Source of the DNA: Hydractinia symbiolongicarpus
Taxonomy: Eukaryota; Cnidaria; Hydrozoa; Anthoathecata; Hydractiniidae
DNA: 64,000 bases
Assembly (NCBI RefSeq): GCF_029227915.1
Contig: NC_079880.1
Span: 18,492,001-18,556,000 of the forward strand
Reading direction: 5' to 3'
Shown: positions 47,771 to 59,292 of the stretch, in pieces
Layout: each line of letters starts with the position of its first letter
Numbering within the stretch: position 1 is the first letter of the stretch
The notes under the pieces: generated by a model
Seen by the model: only the letters and a program-made list of their open reading frames with translations
Database searches by the model: none
Told to the model about the DNA's origin: nothing
Translations under genes and position numbers: made by a program

Positions 47771-50456
47771 TATTAGAACGACGCTAGATAACCAGACTTT
47801 GTTCGAGTCTCAAAGGTAGGTTCATCAATTCAAATTATTTCAAATTTCCTTTCAGTGAATTTTTATTAAAATTAGTTTTTTACTTTCAAACCCCGTCCAT
47901 TCTCTCCCTTATTTCTTAGAGCTCGTTGAAAAACTTCATATTTAAGTTTGAATAAACGAGACAATTAAACGATAGTCCCGATTAGCCCTTTTTATTTTTG
48001 TAAATTTTACCTACAAGCTTCTGCAGGGCCCACATAGTCATCAAATATTGTGTACAATTTCCATGGTTTTAGGATGGAGGCAGTAAAATTTACCCAAGCG
48101 ACAGATGTTTTTGTTTTAAGAGAAAACAAGAATGAAAGAAACTAGAAAGAATAAAAAATCGACTTCAAAAGTTTGGCGAATCATTAAATTATGTTAAAAT
48201 AGACAGGCGGTTATCAAATTAAAAGAAGTTTCACTTTCGTGTGTTCGACATTACTGTAAAAATAGTGTTAATTGTATTTTCTTCACGAAAACTGATATAT
48301 GCTTTCTTTTGCAAATCTTTCGTCTATCAATGGCTTTGCTTTTTCTTTCATTCTTCCTGTCTTTTTTTAATATCCTTTTAATCTTATTATTTTTAGGAAT
48401 AATTTTTTTTGTGTGTTATAATTTCTAAAATTCAAAGAAATCTGCTCAAACATTATAATAGGTGATTTTTTCTACATTGTGAAAAATGGTTTCGCATGCA
48501 ACGTTTTTTTATTTATTTTTTAATTTAAAATTAAAGATGGTAGCGCGAGTGAAGTTACGTGACAAAGTTAAGTATCAATGACGTCATCTTTCTTTATCCT
48601 TTTCGTCTATTTTCCACCCCAATTATTAATTTTTTAACTACGTAATGTAAAAGTGCGGGATCCCACCCACTTTTACTCCCTCCCCAAAATCTCTATCATT
48701 TAAAAACGCTCACTCGATGATTTTTATACGATCATAAAGGCTTTTAGTGATTGATGTTTACCACGCAAAGATAAATCTAATTTTACTAATATATTCTTGT
48801 TTGCTTTTTATATAAGAACTAGTCAGTGTCCCGTGGCAAATTCAGGGGGTCGCCTGTTCTTTAATACCGCATTTTATGTGCCTCGCTTCTTGCGGTACCA
48901 TTTTGCGAAATGACAGACTGACGATGACTATTATTATAGAGAAAGTTGTAACTACAAGAAATTTCGGACACCTAAATTTTCGGACGAGTGTTTGTCGAAA
49001 ATTAAAACTGCGAAAATTTGTATATTGATATATTCTTTGTTTTGTATTATAAAGTACTTGGTTTCTAAATTTATTTAAAGTATACAGATTTTTTTGATGT
49101 CTTATAAAAATGTACAAAACATTACTAGTTTGAACTAATTTCAAAAGTGGAAACAGCTATTAGACAGGTGATGTTTATAAATTTTCTGAAGGCTTTTGCG
49201 TCAACATTAGGTAAGTCTATCTTACATCACTGTATTATGGCAGACTTTTGTAACAGTCTAAAACGTAGGCGTTTATTTTTTTGTGAGATTTTAGAGTAAG
49301 GGGTCGGTTATTTGATACACCCTTAATAGAGAGTTTGGGCGTTTATTAGAACGTTTACGGTATGTTCGGCCACGCATCAGCAGGAGTAGCTATAGTTGTT
49401 TCTTAGACTTGTGTAACATAATTTATATGATCTGATGAGAAGGATACGCAAACTACTTTAAAACATATGTCAGCAGCAACTTTCTGAGTTAAGCAACTAG
49501 CCACAAGCATGGAAATAATAGTTGGAAAAAATTATTCGTTTTTTTAATTCTTTTTCGAAATAAGAAAACAGCATCGCTTGACCAGTACTCTGCAGCTGAA
49601 AGTCTGCAAGTGTTTTACTTTGACAGAGGTGTAGGCGTTAGCTGGACTTTCCACAAGGTCTGCAGTATGGAACAATCGACTCCCGACCAGAAAAGGTCCG
49701 AAATAGGGTGAGGTTGGGGCATGCTGGTAGCAAAGATCAGCACCCTTAATCCGAAGGCCGCTGTTAACATTGAGAAGTTCGGAGTTTAATTAGAAAGAAA
49801 CGGCGTTCTCAATTGCTTGTGGTTGCGGAGTATCCGGGGTTGTATTTTAAAAGATTTAAGTTGATGGAAAGAAAGTATGAAAAATTTAATGTGTGTACCA
49901 GGAATGTCTTTGTATTCATGTAGAACATTTCAATCTTGTTTCTAGTAACAAACATTGCGTTATTATAAAATCCAAGTAAGAGAAATTAAATGGTCTATAA
50001 TTTATTTTTTTGACAAAGATCTAGTTATAGTGAACTAAGCAATTTTAAAAGTTTTTTCGTTAAACGAAAGATGTTTAGAAAGATTGTTAAGATTTAGAGT
50101 GCAAAATTGATTATATTTAGCTAAATAGTTACTGCAATTCGAAATAAACAGCTTCTCTGTCATTTAAAAAGAAAAGGCTTGATTATTAGTAACTCTTTAT
50201 TTTCTCCTACATTTTTAGTAAAACCTCTTGCTCTTGTATGAACTGGTTTTGATACGTTTTGTATTGTTTTCTCCTAAATATGACCCCAAAACGTCCTAAA
50301 TTCTACTAAAATTTCCTAAAATGACGACGTGTTACATATGTGGCCACACTTGTACTGCAAAAAATTTTTCTATTAACTTGATCTACGTGAATTTTTTTTT
50401 TTATATTTCAGTTTAGTACAAAATATGGACGCAAGTGAAGAGAGATAGCTGCTACC
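47771..50456. other. No supported gene
   Basis: AT-rich flank upstream of the membrane-protein gene. No exon is supported; a leader exon for that gene could be present but cannot be picked out. Confidence 0.35.
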
Positions 50457-52230
50457 ATGGGGTTATCTGATAGTGAACTTCGCAATGTCATCATCATTCC
50501 AACAGCTCTCTTTATTGTAATTGTCATGAGTGTGTGTACATGCGTCCTTGTCAAGAGCATGTAAGTAATTTTTTGTTGTTGCCCTAATTTCTTGCTAATG
50601 TTCTTCTTGTTAATGTTCTTCTTGTTACTCTAATGTTCTTTTTGTTACTCTAATGTTCTTCTTGTTACTCTAATGTTCTTTTTGTAACTCTAATGTTCTT
50701 CTTGTTACTCTAATGTTCTTCTTGTTACTCTAATGGTCTTCTTGTTACTCTAATGTTCTTTTTGTTACTCTAATGTTCTTCTTGTTACTCTAATGGTCTT
50801 CTTGTTACTCTAATGTTCTTCTTGTTACTCTAATGGTCTTCTTGTTACTCTAATGGTCTTCTTGTTACTCTAATGGTCTTCTTGTTACTCTAATGTTCTT
50901 TTTGTTACTCTAATGTTCTTCTTGTTACTCTAATGTTCTTCTTGTTAATGTTCTTTTTGTTACTCTAATGTTCTTCTTGTTACTCTAATGGTCTTCTTGT
51001 TACTCTAATGTTCTTTTTGTTACTCTAATGTTCTTCTTGTTACTCTAATGTTCTTTTTGTTACTCTAATGTTCTTCTTGTTACTCTAATGTTCTTCTTGT
51101 TAATGTTCTTTTTGTTACTCTAATGGTCTTCTTGTTACTCTAGCGGTCTTCTTGTTAATGTTCTTCTTGTTACTCTAATGTTCTTCTTGCTTATGTTCTT
51201 CTTGTTACTCTAATGTTCTTCTTGTTACTCTAATGTTCTTCTTGTTACTCTAATGTTCTTCTTGTCAATGGTCTGCTTGTTACTCTAATGTTCTTCTTGT
51301 TACTCTAATGGTCTTCTTATTACTCTAATGTTCTTCTTGTTACTCTAATGTTCTTCTTGTTACTCTAATGTTCTTCTTGTTACTCTAATGTTCTTTTTGT
51401 TACTCTAATGTTCTTCTTGTTACTCTAATGTTCTTCTTGTTACTCTAATGTTCTTCTTGTTAATGGTCTTCTTGTTACTCTAATGTTCTTCTTGTTACTC
51501 TAATGTTCTTCTTGTTACTCTAATGTTCTTTTTGTGACCCTATTGTTCCCTTGTCAACACAAGTTCAATTTTCTCAACATTTATCGACAGGCCAGACCTA
51601 AATAAACGTTGCCTCGTTTAACCACTTTCTGATAGAATAAAGTATACTTTTATACTGCCATTAAAGTATAAAAAGAAAGAAAAGATTGAGAATGATTTTT
51701 CGGCCTAATTTATTAGCACAGCACAGGAAGATATTTCTATCTTGTTTATTAGGAACAAGCGGCAGGATCGAGAGCGAAAAGAGCGAATAAAAGAAGAACG
51801 GGAGAAGGAGAAAATGAAAGAAGAAATGCTAAGACAAAATAAAATAGAGAACAAAAAAAAGGACGATTTAAACCACAACGGCTTACGACACAACGGATAT
51901 GAAAGGGTGTTGAAAAACCAGAACGGGATTAATAATAACGCCTACGAAGCTGACATAAACATTCACCGAGAAGTTGACGTCGATGACGTGTATACGACGG
52001 AAAACACGCCGCGTCAACATAGCGGTGACGTGTCGTCGCGTTCTAATAGCACTATTATAAACGTTAAAGACGAAAACACTGATAGGCCTAACAGTACTTC
52101 AGCAGCACGCATACTAAGTCAAACTGCTGTTGAGGCCGACATAGCACAGGACGGGAAAACTTCGAGCGGCTCACTTGGTAGAGAATACCACGATGTGAAT
52201 CATGTTCAACCTAACGTCGATTCTTCGTAG
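50457..52230 (+). CDS. Two-exon single-pass membrane protein of unknown function (193 aa)
   Basis: Exon 1 is 50457-50560 (start MGLSDSELRNVIIIPTAL, excellent CTACCATGG context); exon 2 is 51753-52230. The donor CAT/GTAAGT and acceptor TTTATTAG join in phase 2 to 194 codons. Residues 10-32 form one hydrophobic segment ending in VCTCV, with no cleavable signal, so a type III topology with a very short outside end is likely. Residues 36-70 are a highly charged helix (DRERKERIKEEREKEKMKEE). The remainder is a polar, disordered tail ending HVQPNVDSS. No family recognised; size and layout resemble small membrane adaptors. An acceptor-like ATATTTCAG lies 47 bases before the ATG. The intron is almost wholly a tandem array. 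Confidence 0.65.
50575..51540 (+). repeat. 20-bp pyrimidine-rich intronic minisatellite
   Basis: Unit TACTCTAATGTTCTTCTTGT, about 45 or more copies, with scattered 15-bp shortened units lacking ACTCT and G/T or C/T variants. It fills most of the single intron of the membrane-protein gene. In the sense strand each unit offers a T/C-rich tract and a TCTAAT branch-point-like string. Confidence 0.93.
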
Positions 52231-53004
52231 TACTTCTCGTTGTTCTGTTTTGTTCTGCATTATTCAAGCCATATTTTTATATAAAATAGTATACAAGTTA
52301 GTTTACTGAGGATACCGGCTTTGTTAAATGGGTTTATCAGCTGTAGCCGTTACTATGACGAGGAGGCGTTTTTACCACAGTTTAACGTGTTCTGTGGTAT
52401 AACCGAGTACGGAGAAAAGCTAAATGTTACTCCTATCTACGTTTATGGTATATTAGAATGACGCTGTTCCTGATATTCGGCTGACCAAAAATATAGTTAA
52501 AAAAATGACCTGAAAATGATTGTTGTTTGTTTTTTACGCATTTTTGTAACATTTTTTAATAATTATATATGTTTAAGCATAACTGTGAACCTGTGGGTAG
52601 TTTAGTTTGCTTAAAAGATTTAAAGTTAGAACCCGTTCTTCTTGCTTTATTATGTAGACGAAATTTTTAATCGTTTGATAAAAGTCATAAGTGTAAATAA
52701 CAACATCAACATGATCAAGCGCCATGTTGAAAGTGCGTGAAATTAGACCGCCATTATGTTAGTCCCTTGCAAGTCTTCCTTATTTATTTGTAAATTCCAG
52801 ATTTTGCTTTATTTATTTGACCGGTTTATACTTTAGACTACTCTACACTTGTAAATATATAGCATACATTTTTACAGCCTTCTTACACTAAGATTTTATC
52901 CACGCCTATTTATAAATAAAATGTAATAATAAATTACCAAAGCATGTTGGAAACTTAGTTCTATTTGTAAAACTTGCGGCCTTTTTCGATTTCAACATGT
53001 ATTC
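52231..53004. other. 3' flank of the membrane-protein gene
   Basis: AT-rich, with AATAAA at about 52915 that could serve as a polyadenylation signal. No other feature supported. Confidence 0.35.
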
Positions 53005-53091
53005 TAAACTCGTCTCCAGCGCCTTTTGTCTCTTTATTTACTGAACCTGTTCAGTAAAAAACAGACACAAAAAGCGCTGGGGACGAGTTTG
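53005..53091. mobile_element. 87-bp foldback element with 9-bp target duplication
   Basis: Arms of about 39 bp (AAACTCGTCTCCAGCGCC on the left, complement of GGCGCTGGGGACGAG-type sequence on the right) with few mismatches around a six-base loop. CATGTATTC flanks it exactly at 52996-53004 and 53092-53100. It is tiny and non-coding. Confidence 0.8.
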
Positions 53092-53179
53092 CATGTATTC
53101 ACTAAACATCATAACATCACTTTGAAAAAACTTAAGATATCAGTAAGAAATATTTTATCTTTTTGACGCCACGGTTAAC

Positions 53180-53431
53180 TTGGGACATCGTTATTTTGTG
53201 ACGTTAGTTACGCTCCGGAATTCAGCTTATGCTGACACTGGACGAAAAAATTCAAGCTCTAGCTCTGCAATTTCAAAAGTGGAATACAGTAGTGATTCTC
53301 ATGAAACCCAAGTGACAGGGTGCTACATAAATGAGCCAGAGTATTCAATGAAAGAACTTGAGACAATAAGCTATAAAAAACCTGACGATGATAGCTGCGA
53401 CGAAGATGAAATGAATTCAAGCAGACTCTAA
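53180..53431 (+). CDS. Possible Ser-rich acidic terminal exon, unknown
   Basis: An open frame whose last 65 residues look coding: KNSSSSSAISKVEYSSDS, CYINEPEYSMKELETISYKK, then an acidic end before the stop. It could be the last exon of an unrecognised gene or an alternative 3' exon of the membrane-protein gene. Neither the start nor an acceptor is clear. Confidence 0.25.
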   Translation: MGHRYFVTLVTLRNSAYADTGRKNSSSSSAISKVEYSSDSHETQVTGCYINEPEYSMKELETISYKKPDDDSCDEDEMNSSRL

Positions 53432-53823
53432 ATTTTGCATTGGTGTTTCTGCACATGTTGTTTTTCACTTTCACTACTTTCCCTCTTGTTAAATGCCGGT
53501 GTTGTAAAGAATCCTCATTTGAATGACAACAACAAACGTATCGCGATGCACAAAGATTTTGAAATCCTCTGTTAAAATCACACAGTTCTGAAGATAGCAA
53601 GATACGTCACGGATAGAGATATAGTTGATTTTCCATGTGAATGTGAATTGCGTTGTGTAAGAATTCGATGTAATAATTTATGTTTATGTAGTTAGTTTTA
53701 CACAAAGTGTTTAGTAGAGAGATTTAGCTAGCTAGCTAATTCAAGAGATTCTAGCTTTAACTAAAAAAGTATGTGTAAAAGCTTCACGAAATAAGTAATT
53801 CCGTGTAAAAAAAGCATAACCAT

Positions 53824-53970
53824 TACGCTACGAAGTGAAATACGCTACGAAGTGAAATACGCTATGAAGTGAAATGCGCAACGAAGTGAAATACGCCACG
53901 AAGTGAAATACGCTACGAAGTGAAATACGCTACGAAGTGAAATACGCCACGAAGTGACATACGCCACGAC
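53824..53970 (+). repeat. 17-bp tandem array
   Basis: Unit TACGCTACGAAGTGAAA, about eight to nine copies. It degrades rightward into CACGACGAA-like strings up to about 54100, which make an artificial His/Lys-rich frame. Confidence 0.88.
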
Positions 53971-54100
53971 GAAAAGCATTAAATCGAAGTCCACACAACC
54001 AAGCATGACACACCACGACGAAGAGTATTACGAGTCAAAGAAATTCACGCCACGAAGAAAGATTCGACACGACGAAAAGCATCACGACACGACAAAACCA

Positions 54101-54892
54101 TGCACGAATAATATTGTCCCACATAACACCTCCTTCTTTTCCCTACGGTTCCTACACGTGTCTGTATTACTGATCATGCCAAATACAATAGTGTCGCTTT
54201 TAAAGTGTAGTAAAAACACCATGTCATGGTGTCAAAAACAAAAGGACAATATTTTGATAAAAGTTTTTTTTGTGAAGTTCACTCTAATAACAATTGTTTA
54301 TCGTGTTACAATTCTATGTTTTGGGGTTAATGGGGTTCGAAATAATTTGTTTAAGATTTTAGCTTACTACCAAAAATAATATTGCCACTCACTCCACAGA
54401 TTGAAACAGATGTCACTTTACAGACCGTAGATTCAAGGCTATTACAGTAATCTGAGTTCAAAATGAACCCTTAACATAATTTTTAATAAGATTATTTTCT
54501 AAACAAACTTTACGAGTACGTATTGTATAAGTACGCGTTACTATGGTCGGCAACGTATTTTTAAGGGAAGAGAACGGGCTGTGCCCATGTCTACGCAATT
54601 TCTACTTTTTTATTTTCGTTTTAATATCTTACATATTCTAACTAATTTATTTATTTTTTTATAAAAACTCTCAACGGCGAGGCTGAAATTTTGCAAATGA
54701 ATTTCCTGGTTTACCATATTTAATTTCACAAACACCGATGATATGTATCAGGTTGTTTATGACCACTTTACGGGTAGAGGGGCGCTTTGGCTAGCCCCCT
54801 TTTTAGGCTGGAATTAATCGGCGGTCTGTCAATTTATTTCGTTTCTAATAAGAAATCTTATCGCAGCATGATGATATCCATTCTCTTTTCAG
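54101..54892. other. No supported gene
   Basis: AT-rich; no exon recognised, although missing upstream exons of the SMC6-like fragment would be expected here if it were a complete gene. Confidence 0.35.
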
Positions 54893-55405
54893 TTCACACG
54901 TTTACCATTTGGACCGTTAGGGAAATACATATCTGAAGAATTGGATATGATTCTTAATGTCAGTCACATCAAAAATTCGTTCGTCGTGTACTCTTCTTGC
55001 GACAAAAATGAACTTTGGAGCACCGCAAGAAGATACAATATTGCTGCTCCAGAATGCATAATATATGATTATGACACCTCCATCATACCAGAAGCTGTGG
55101 ATATAGTGCCCGATTACGAAAATTACCCAGTGCCTGTGTTAAACATTCTCATGGAATATGCGAAAAATTTTTATGTGAGTACATTTTTTTACATCATCAA
55201 TTTTATGGAGAGGAGAAATTGACATGTATCACATGGCTGTTTTTAGGATAAAGTTAAGGGGTTATTTGCATGTTGTCGGAAGAAATTGTTAGACCAATTA
55301 CTACGACGTTTCTTTGGCTTCTTTATAGGGTAAAATACGATCTAAATATCTCAACATGACGATCCAAACACGAGTTCAAATGATCATGAACAAGTTTTTG
55401 CAACA
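54893..55405 (+). pseudogene. SMC6 hinge-like fragment (two exons)
   Basis: Exon 54893-55174 (phase 0 at both ends) encodes FTRLPFGPLGKYISEEL, then NSFVVYSSCDKNELW, ECIIYDYDTS and PDYENYPVPVLNILMEYA. Exon 55329-55405 adds GKIRSKYLNMTIQTRVQ. Order and spacing resemble the SMC6 hinge: PxGPLG, the CxxxxxDE region, RPPIIVSEF, then YHPDFPTVLTALE. A further exon-like piece at about 55582-55660 (KCYNKF, stop, ITPDESLFFD) resembles the block after the hinge but has an in-frame stop, and its phase does not join. No ATPase or coiled-coil exons are seen nearby. I judge it a decayed or rearranged partial copy; the family call is from memory. Confidence 0.45.
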
Positions 55406-56122
55406 GTAAGTACAATATTTTTTGATTCACTGTTTTTGTTGTTGTTTTTTCAATCATGAATGTTGATTTTCTAGCCGGGCTACATACTTTCCATATTCCA
55501 GGTTTGTTTTTATCGCTTTAATAATCTTGCAATAGTTAGTTACTATTATAATGTTATATTTTGGTTATTTTTTCCTAAGATAACAATAAATGCTACAACA
55601 AGTTCTGAATCACACCTGACGAAAGTCTATTCTTCGATGCAAATGCTAGTCCACCAAAAGGTAACAGATTATTTTATTTCATTAGTTATCCTAAGTCCTA
55701 AAAAATATCTTTCATGCAAAAAACGATGTTTATTTTTTCTTCAGGTATTGTTACGTCAAGAGTTTACCTTGTTGATAACAGCAGATTTACCTTGGATTAA
55801 ATCTTAGCAGACGATAATAGAGCCTACAAATATAAAGGTTCTCCATGCAGCTACGTTTACTATAATGGTATTGAATGTAAGAAGGCTCATTTGAAAAATG
55901 AAAGCTAGTTTATATAACGTAGAATCGGAAGAAAATATGTCGATGAATGTGTAGACAAGCAAAAGATTTTCGCATTGATTCGTGGTTATCGTGTTCACAA
56001 TACACAAAAAGGGTTTTCAAATACTGTTTGCAGGGTGAAAAGTATCGAAACTGGCTGCTTTTTGAAGTTTTGTTTAGTTATCAATGAATGGACTGAGAAC
56101 GAAGTTACTGATCCAAATTTTC

Positions 56123-56362
56123 AGATATCATGTCATGGAAACTCAAAAAAAGAAAATTCAAGATCTACCAGGTCAATTCACCAGAAAACGAAAGTTAACC
56201 GACGCATTAATAGTGGAAAACAGAATCGACGCTTCATTCCAAGCACCTGTCACACCACTCGTTGTGAAAAAAAGAAAGGTGGAGACTACGAATGTCATAA
56301 AGCCAAACCAATGGATCTTAGCAGGATCGATCCTAAAAGGAAAACAGAAGGGAAGTGTATGA
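56123..56362 (+). CDS. Possible exon of an unrecognised Lys/Arg-rich protein
   Basis: After a TTTTCAG acceptor at 56119-56121 region, a frame starts METQKKKIQDLPGQFTRKRK and continues PLVVKKRKVETTNVIKPNQW up to a stop at 56362. A basic, nuclear-localisation-like composition (KKRKVE) stands out. A second open exon-like stretch at 56671-56934 (YLIVKSTGVVKFTEKQG, then EDCLKSYFDNF, ending SLGLRF) may belong with it, but I could not find a donor that joins them in frame. Neither is recognised. Confidence 0.3.
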   Translation, partial: RYHVMETQKKKIQDLPGQFTRKRKLTDALIVENRIDASFQAPVTPLVVKKRKVETTNVIKPNQWILAGSILKGKQKGSV

Positions 56363-56400
56363 TGCTACGTTTAAAGTCTATGCATAAAACATAAAAGCAA

Positions 56401-56484
56401 AAGCAAACTCGTCCCCAGCGCTTCTTAGGTTTTTTCCCTGGAACGGAAACTTAAACCTAAGAAGCGTTGGGGACACGTTTGCTT
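56401..56484. mobile_element. Foldback element, CTCGTCCCCAGCGC type
   Basis: AAGCAAACTCGTCCCCAGCG and CTTCTTAGGTTT on the left pair with their near-complement on the right (AAACCTAAGAAGCGTTGGGG), around a loop of about 18 bases. Arms have about four mismatches. The terminal CTCGTCCCCAGCGC matches the element at 53005. No clear target duplication. Confidence 0.7.
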
Positions 56485-56934
56485 CAAAATGTAATATGCC
56501 AGTTAAATTTCATCGCTAATTCAAATATTTATACTTCGGTTTTTGAAAATGTTGAATATTTTGATGAAATTGCATGAATGTTCTGGAGTCGAAGTTGTAA
56601 AATATCAGAAATATAAAAGAGCGAAAGTCGTACCAATACTCAAAGTTATAACGTTAATTTTCTCAATAGATGTGTTGCTCCAAGTTGTTCATCGAAAATC
56701 ACAGCAAACGATTATTTGATTGTTAAATCGACTGGTGTTGTTAAATTCACTGAGAAGCAGGGTAACTTGCAAACGCGTGAAGGTCCGGTATATGTGCACT
56801 TTTTAGAGGATTGTTTAAAATCGTATTTTGACAACTTCTCTTACCAAAATGTGGATGTAACTGAAGATACTCAGAAATGTTTGACTGGAGATGAGCGAAG
56901 GTTCCTAAAATCATTAGGTTTACGCTTCACTTAG

Positions 56935-58246
56935 TAAATATTGTATAGCCATCATTGCCCGACGAATTGTCAAAGCACATGCCGGATGTAGTCTTCTTTG
57001 TTTTGTTGGAACTGCTCATATATTGTTCTATAGAACTTTTGAAAAAGTTGTAGAGAACGAGTTTATATTTAATATATGTCTTTCCTTTCTCGATTTGTAC
57101 ATTTATTTTCGTTCCCATAGTTCAGTATTATAGAAAATTAAAAAAAAACATTTCAATAGCAGCGTAAGAATTGACGTGCGAGTTTGACGAGAACGATTTG
57201 ACCTTTGCCCAACCTCGAACACAGCCTTTTTCCAGTCTCCTCGTAAAAATGACACCTTGTCTGAACCAAGTTTGCACCCCTGTTTTATCTATCTTCAAAA
57301 ACGCAATCTCGTGCTCAGAGCCTCTTCTCCTTATCGGCGAATTTGGCGTGTCCGTCTGTTCTTTCTATTCAAGGCAGCTCCTAAGAGAAGAAAAAGCTTT
57401 ATTATTATATATTAGCTTTTTATTCAACCTTGTACACCGAGCCTTCTGTCTTCCAACATGAGATTGTCAAAAAAGCAGGGTCGCCCCAGGAACAAGTTTG
57501 CTGACCGTAAAGCATCTTGTACATAGTGTATCAGCAAAATTAAAAATATCGTGAGAGATCCATGCTCAAGAATGAATGTTTGTCGGGTTATTTTTTGTGT
57601 CTAATTTGTGGGTGATTATGGCTGGTTATGGCTGATTTTGGGTGGTTATGGCTGGTTTTGGCTGATTTTGAGTGTTAATGGCTGGTTTTGGCTGATTTTG
57701 GGTGGTTATGGCTGATTATGGGTGATTTTGGGTAGTTCCATAGTTTAATAATACCGTTTCCTGACTGCGCTTCTTGTTTAGTTACTTCTATTGTTCTTAA
57801 CTCACGTGATCATTAACTAAATATATTTTGTTTTAAGCGTGCCTGGACAAATACCAATTAGTTCTTGTACTATTTGAGAGGGTAAGATGTGACTACGCTG
57901 GCTTTATACTTATTGGTTAATTTAATCGGGGTTTGATCTGATCTGAGAAATTGGAATTTGCTCTGACACATCTTTTGCGTCTAAGCTTTCGTATGGGGGA
58001 AACTGAATTTTAATATCCTCGAAGAAAGCTTAGTTAACTAGGCTAGAAAAAATAATTATGCCATAAACCATGCACAATGTTTTGTTTCTCCAGTTTCCAC
58101 TGAAAAAATTGTGCTGCAAGTATGATAAAACTTTGATATCCTTATATTGTAAGAACAACAGTCTACCTGTTGATTTAATTTCTAAAATACAAAAACTTAA
58201 CGCGAAAAACATAGCATACAGAAGAAACTTGTTACCAAGTTAAATC
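56935..58246. other. No supported gene; short G/T-rich repeat
   Basis: 57607-57735 is an irregular repeat of GGTTATGGCTG and ATTTTGGGTG units. The rest is AT-rich, and the 57171-57461 frame has no recognisable domain. Confidence 0.4.
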
Positions 58247-59292
58247 ATGGTTTCTAACGTTGTAAAAAAGTTTTTGAAAATAACAATATCTATAATGTGT
58301 ATGATGGTGATAACATTTCAAATCGTGTCAATACATGATAAACGCTGGCTACTATACGAAATCATCAACAATTATAACTTTTCTGGTTACGTTTATATCG
58401 GAATTTTTGAAATTTGTGCGGATGGTCAATGTATCACGAGAATAGGCGGTGTAAAAGCTAGTATGACTTCTACATATTTTGCACAACCTCATTCCCAGGG
58501 TTTTAAAACTTATCGGCCGTTAAAAAAGCGACATCGGCTGTTACATCAGGCAACAACCCCTGCGGATGTGTTTTTCAACGTTTATAAAGTTCGATATATT
58601 ATATTTTTCTCTTTCTGATATTTTAGTTCACGTCATCACACAAATTGGAGTTGTAGTTGGATGTTTTGCAACAGTAGTTTCCACCATGCTCTATATCACA
58701 GGCAAAGAATTTAAATCGATTCCTAGTGCCTTCCTATGTATGGTATTCGCAGGTAAGGAACGCTGACGGGCTTCTAGCTCAATGTTAACGAGCTTAAAAA
58801 GTCTCCCTCACCTTTTTCATAACATGATGTTTTGTGTTGTTTCCTCACTTTCAGCACCTATTCCAGCTGCTTTCGTTGCTGGTTCCCGTAAGAAATGATT
58901 CATTCTTTAAATCATTCACACCCGGGGGAGAGTAATCACTCCGGATATAAATCACTTTTTGCCTTACTATCTAACATATGCCTCGTTTTTGCAATGCCGT
59001 AGTGATTAAAGGTTCGATTTTTTCCCAAACTGGCCATAAGTGATAAAATAATATTTTCGTTTCAGCTGCAGTTCATACGGTATCTGCATCATTAATGGCT
59101 TCGCAGCGTAACAGATGGCATCACGTAAATCTGCGTCATTTTTCATATGGTCGAGGTTTTATGTTGTTTTGTACACAAATAAGTTGTACCCTCCTACTAT
59201 CTTTAATTATACAATTTAGAGGAGCCTGCGTTGAAGAGGAGGAAGAAGAGAGAAGGGAGGAGATAGAAATGGTGCACTTTAACGAAGTATGA
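58247..59292 (+). CDS. Claudin/PMP22-like four-TM protein, four exons (195 aa)
   Basis: Exons 58247-58448, 58627-58752, 58855-58887 and 59066-59292. All introns are phase 1 with GT-AG ends, joining to 196 codons. TM1 is about residues 10-26 (TISIMCMMVITFQIV). The first loop has a Trp (DKRWLLYE) and GIFEICADGQC, which matches the GLWxxC...C signature of the claudin/PMP22 superfamily. TM2 is VHVITQIGVVVGCFATVV, TM3 spans exons 2-4 around CMVFAG and IPAAFVAG, and TM4 is GRGFMLFCTQISCTLLLSL. The cytoplasmic tail is very acidic (VEEEEEERREE) and ends FNEV. The third exon is only 33 nt. Such proteins act in cell-cell junctions or as membrane-spanning adaptors; which subfamily is unclear. Confident of the fold and the splice model. 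Confidence 0.72.

Noticed and set aside
53954-54379. His/Lys-rich protein
   Set aside because: The frame begins inside the decaying 17-bp array and has no domain or acceptor; composition comes from the repeat.
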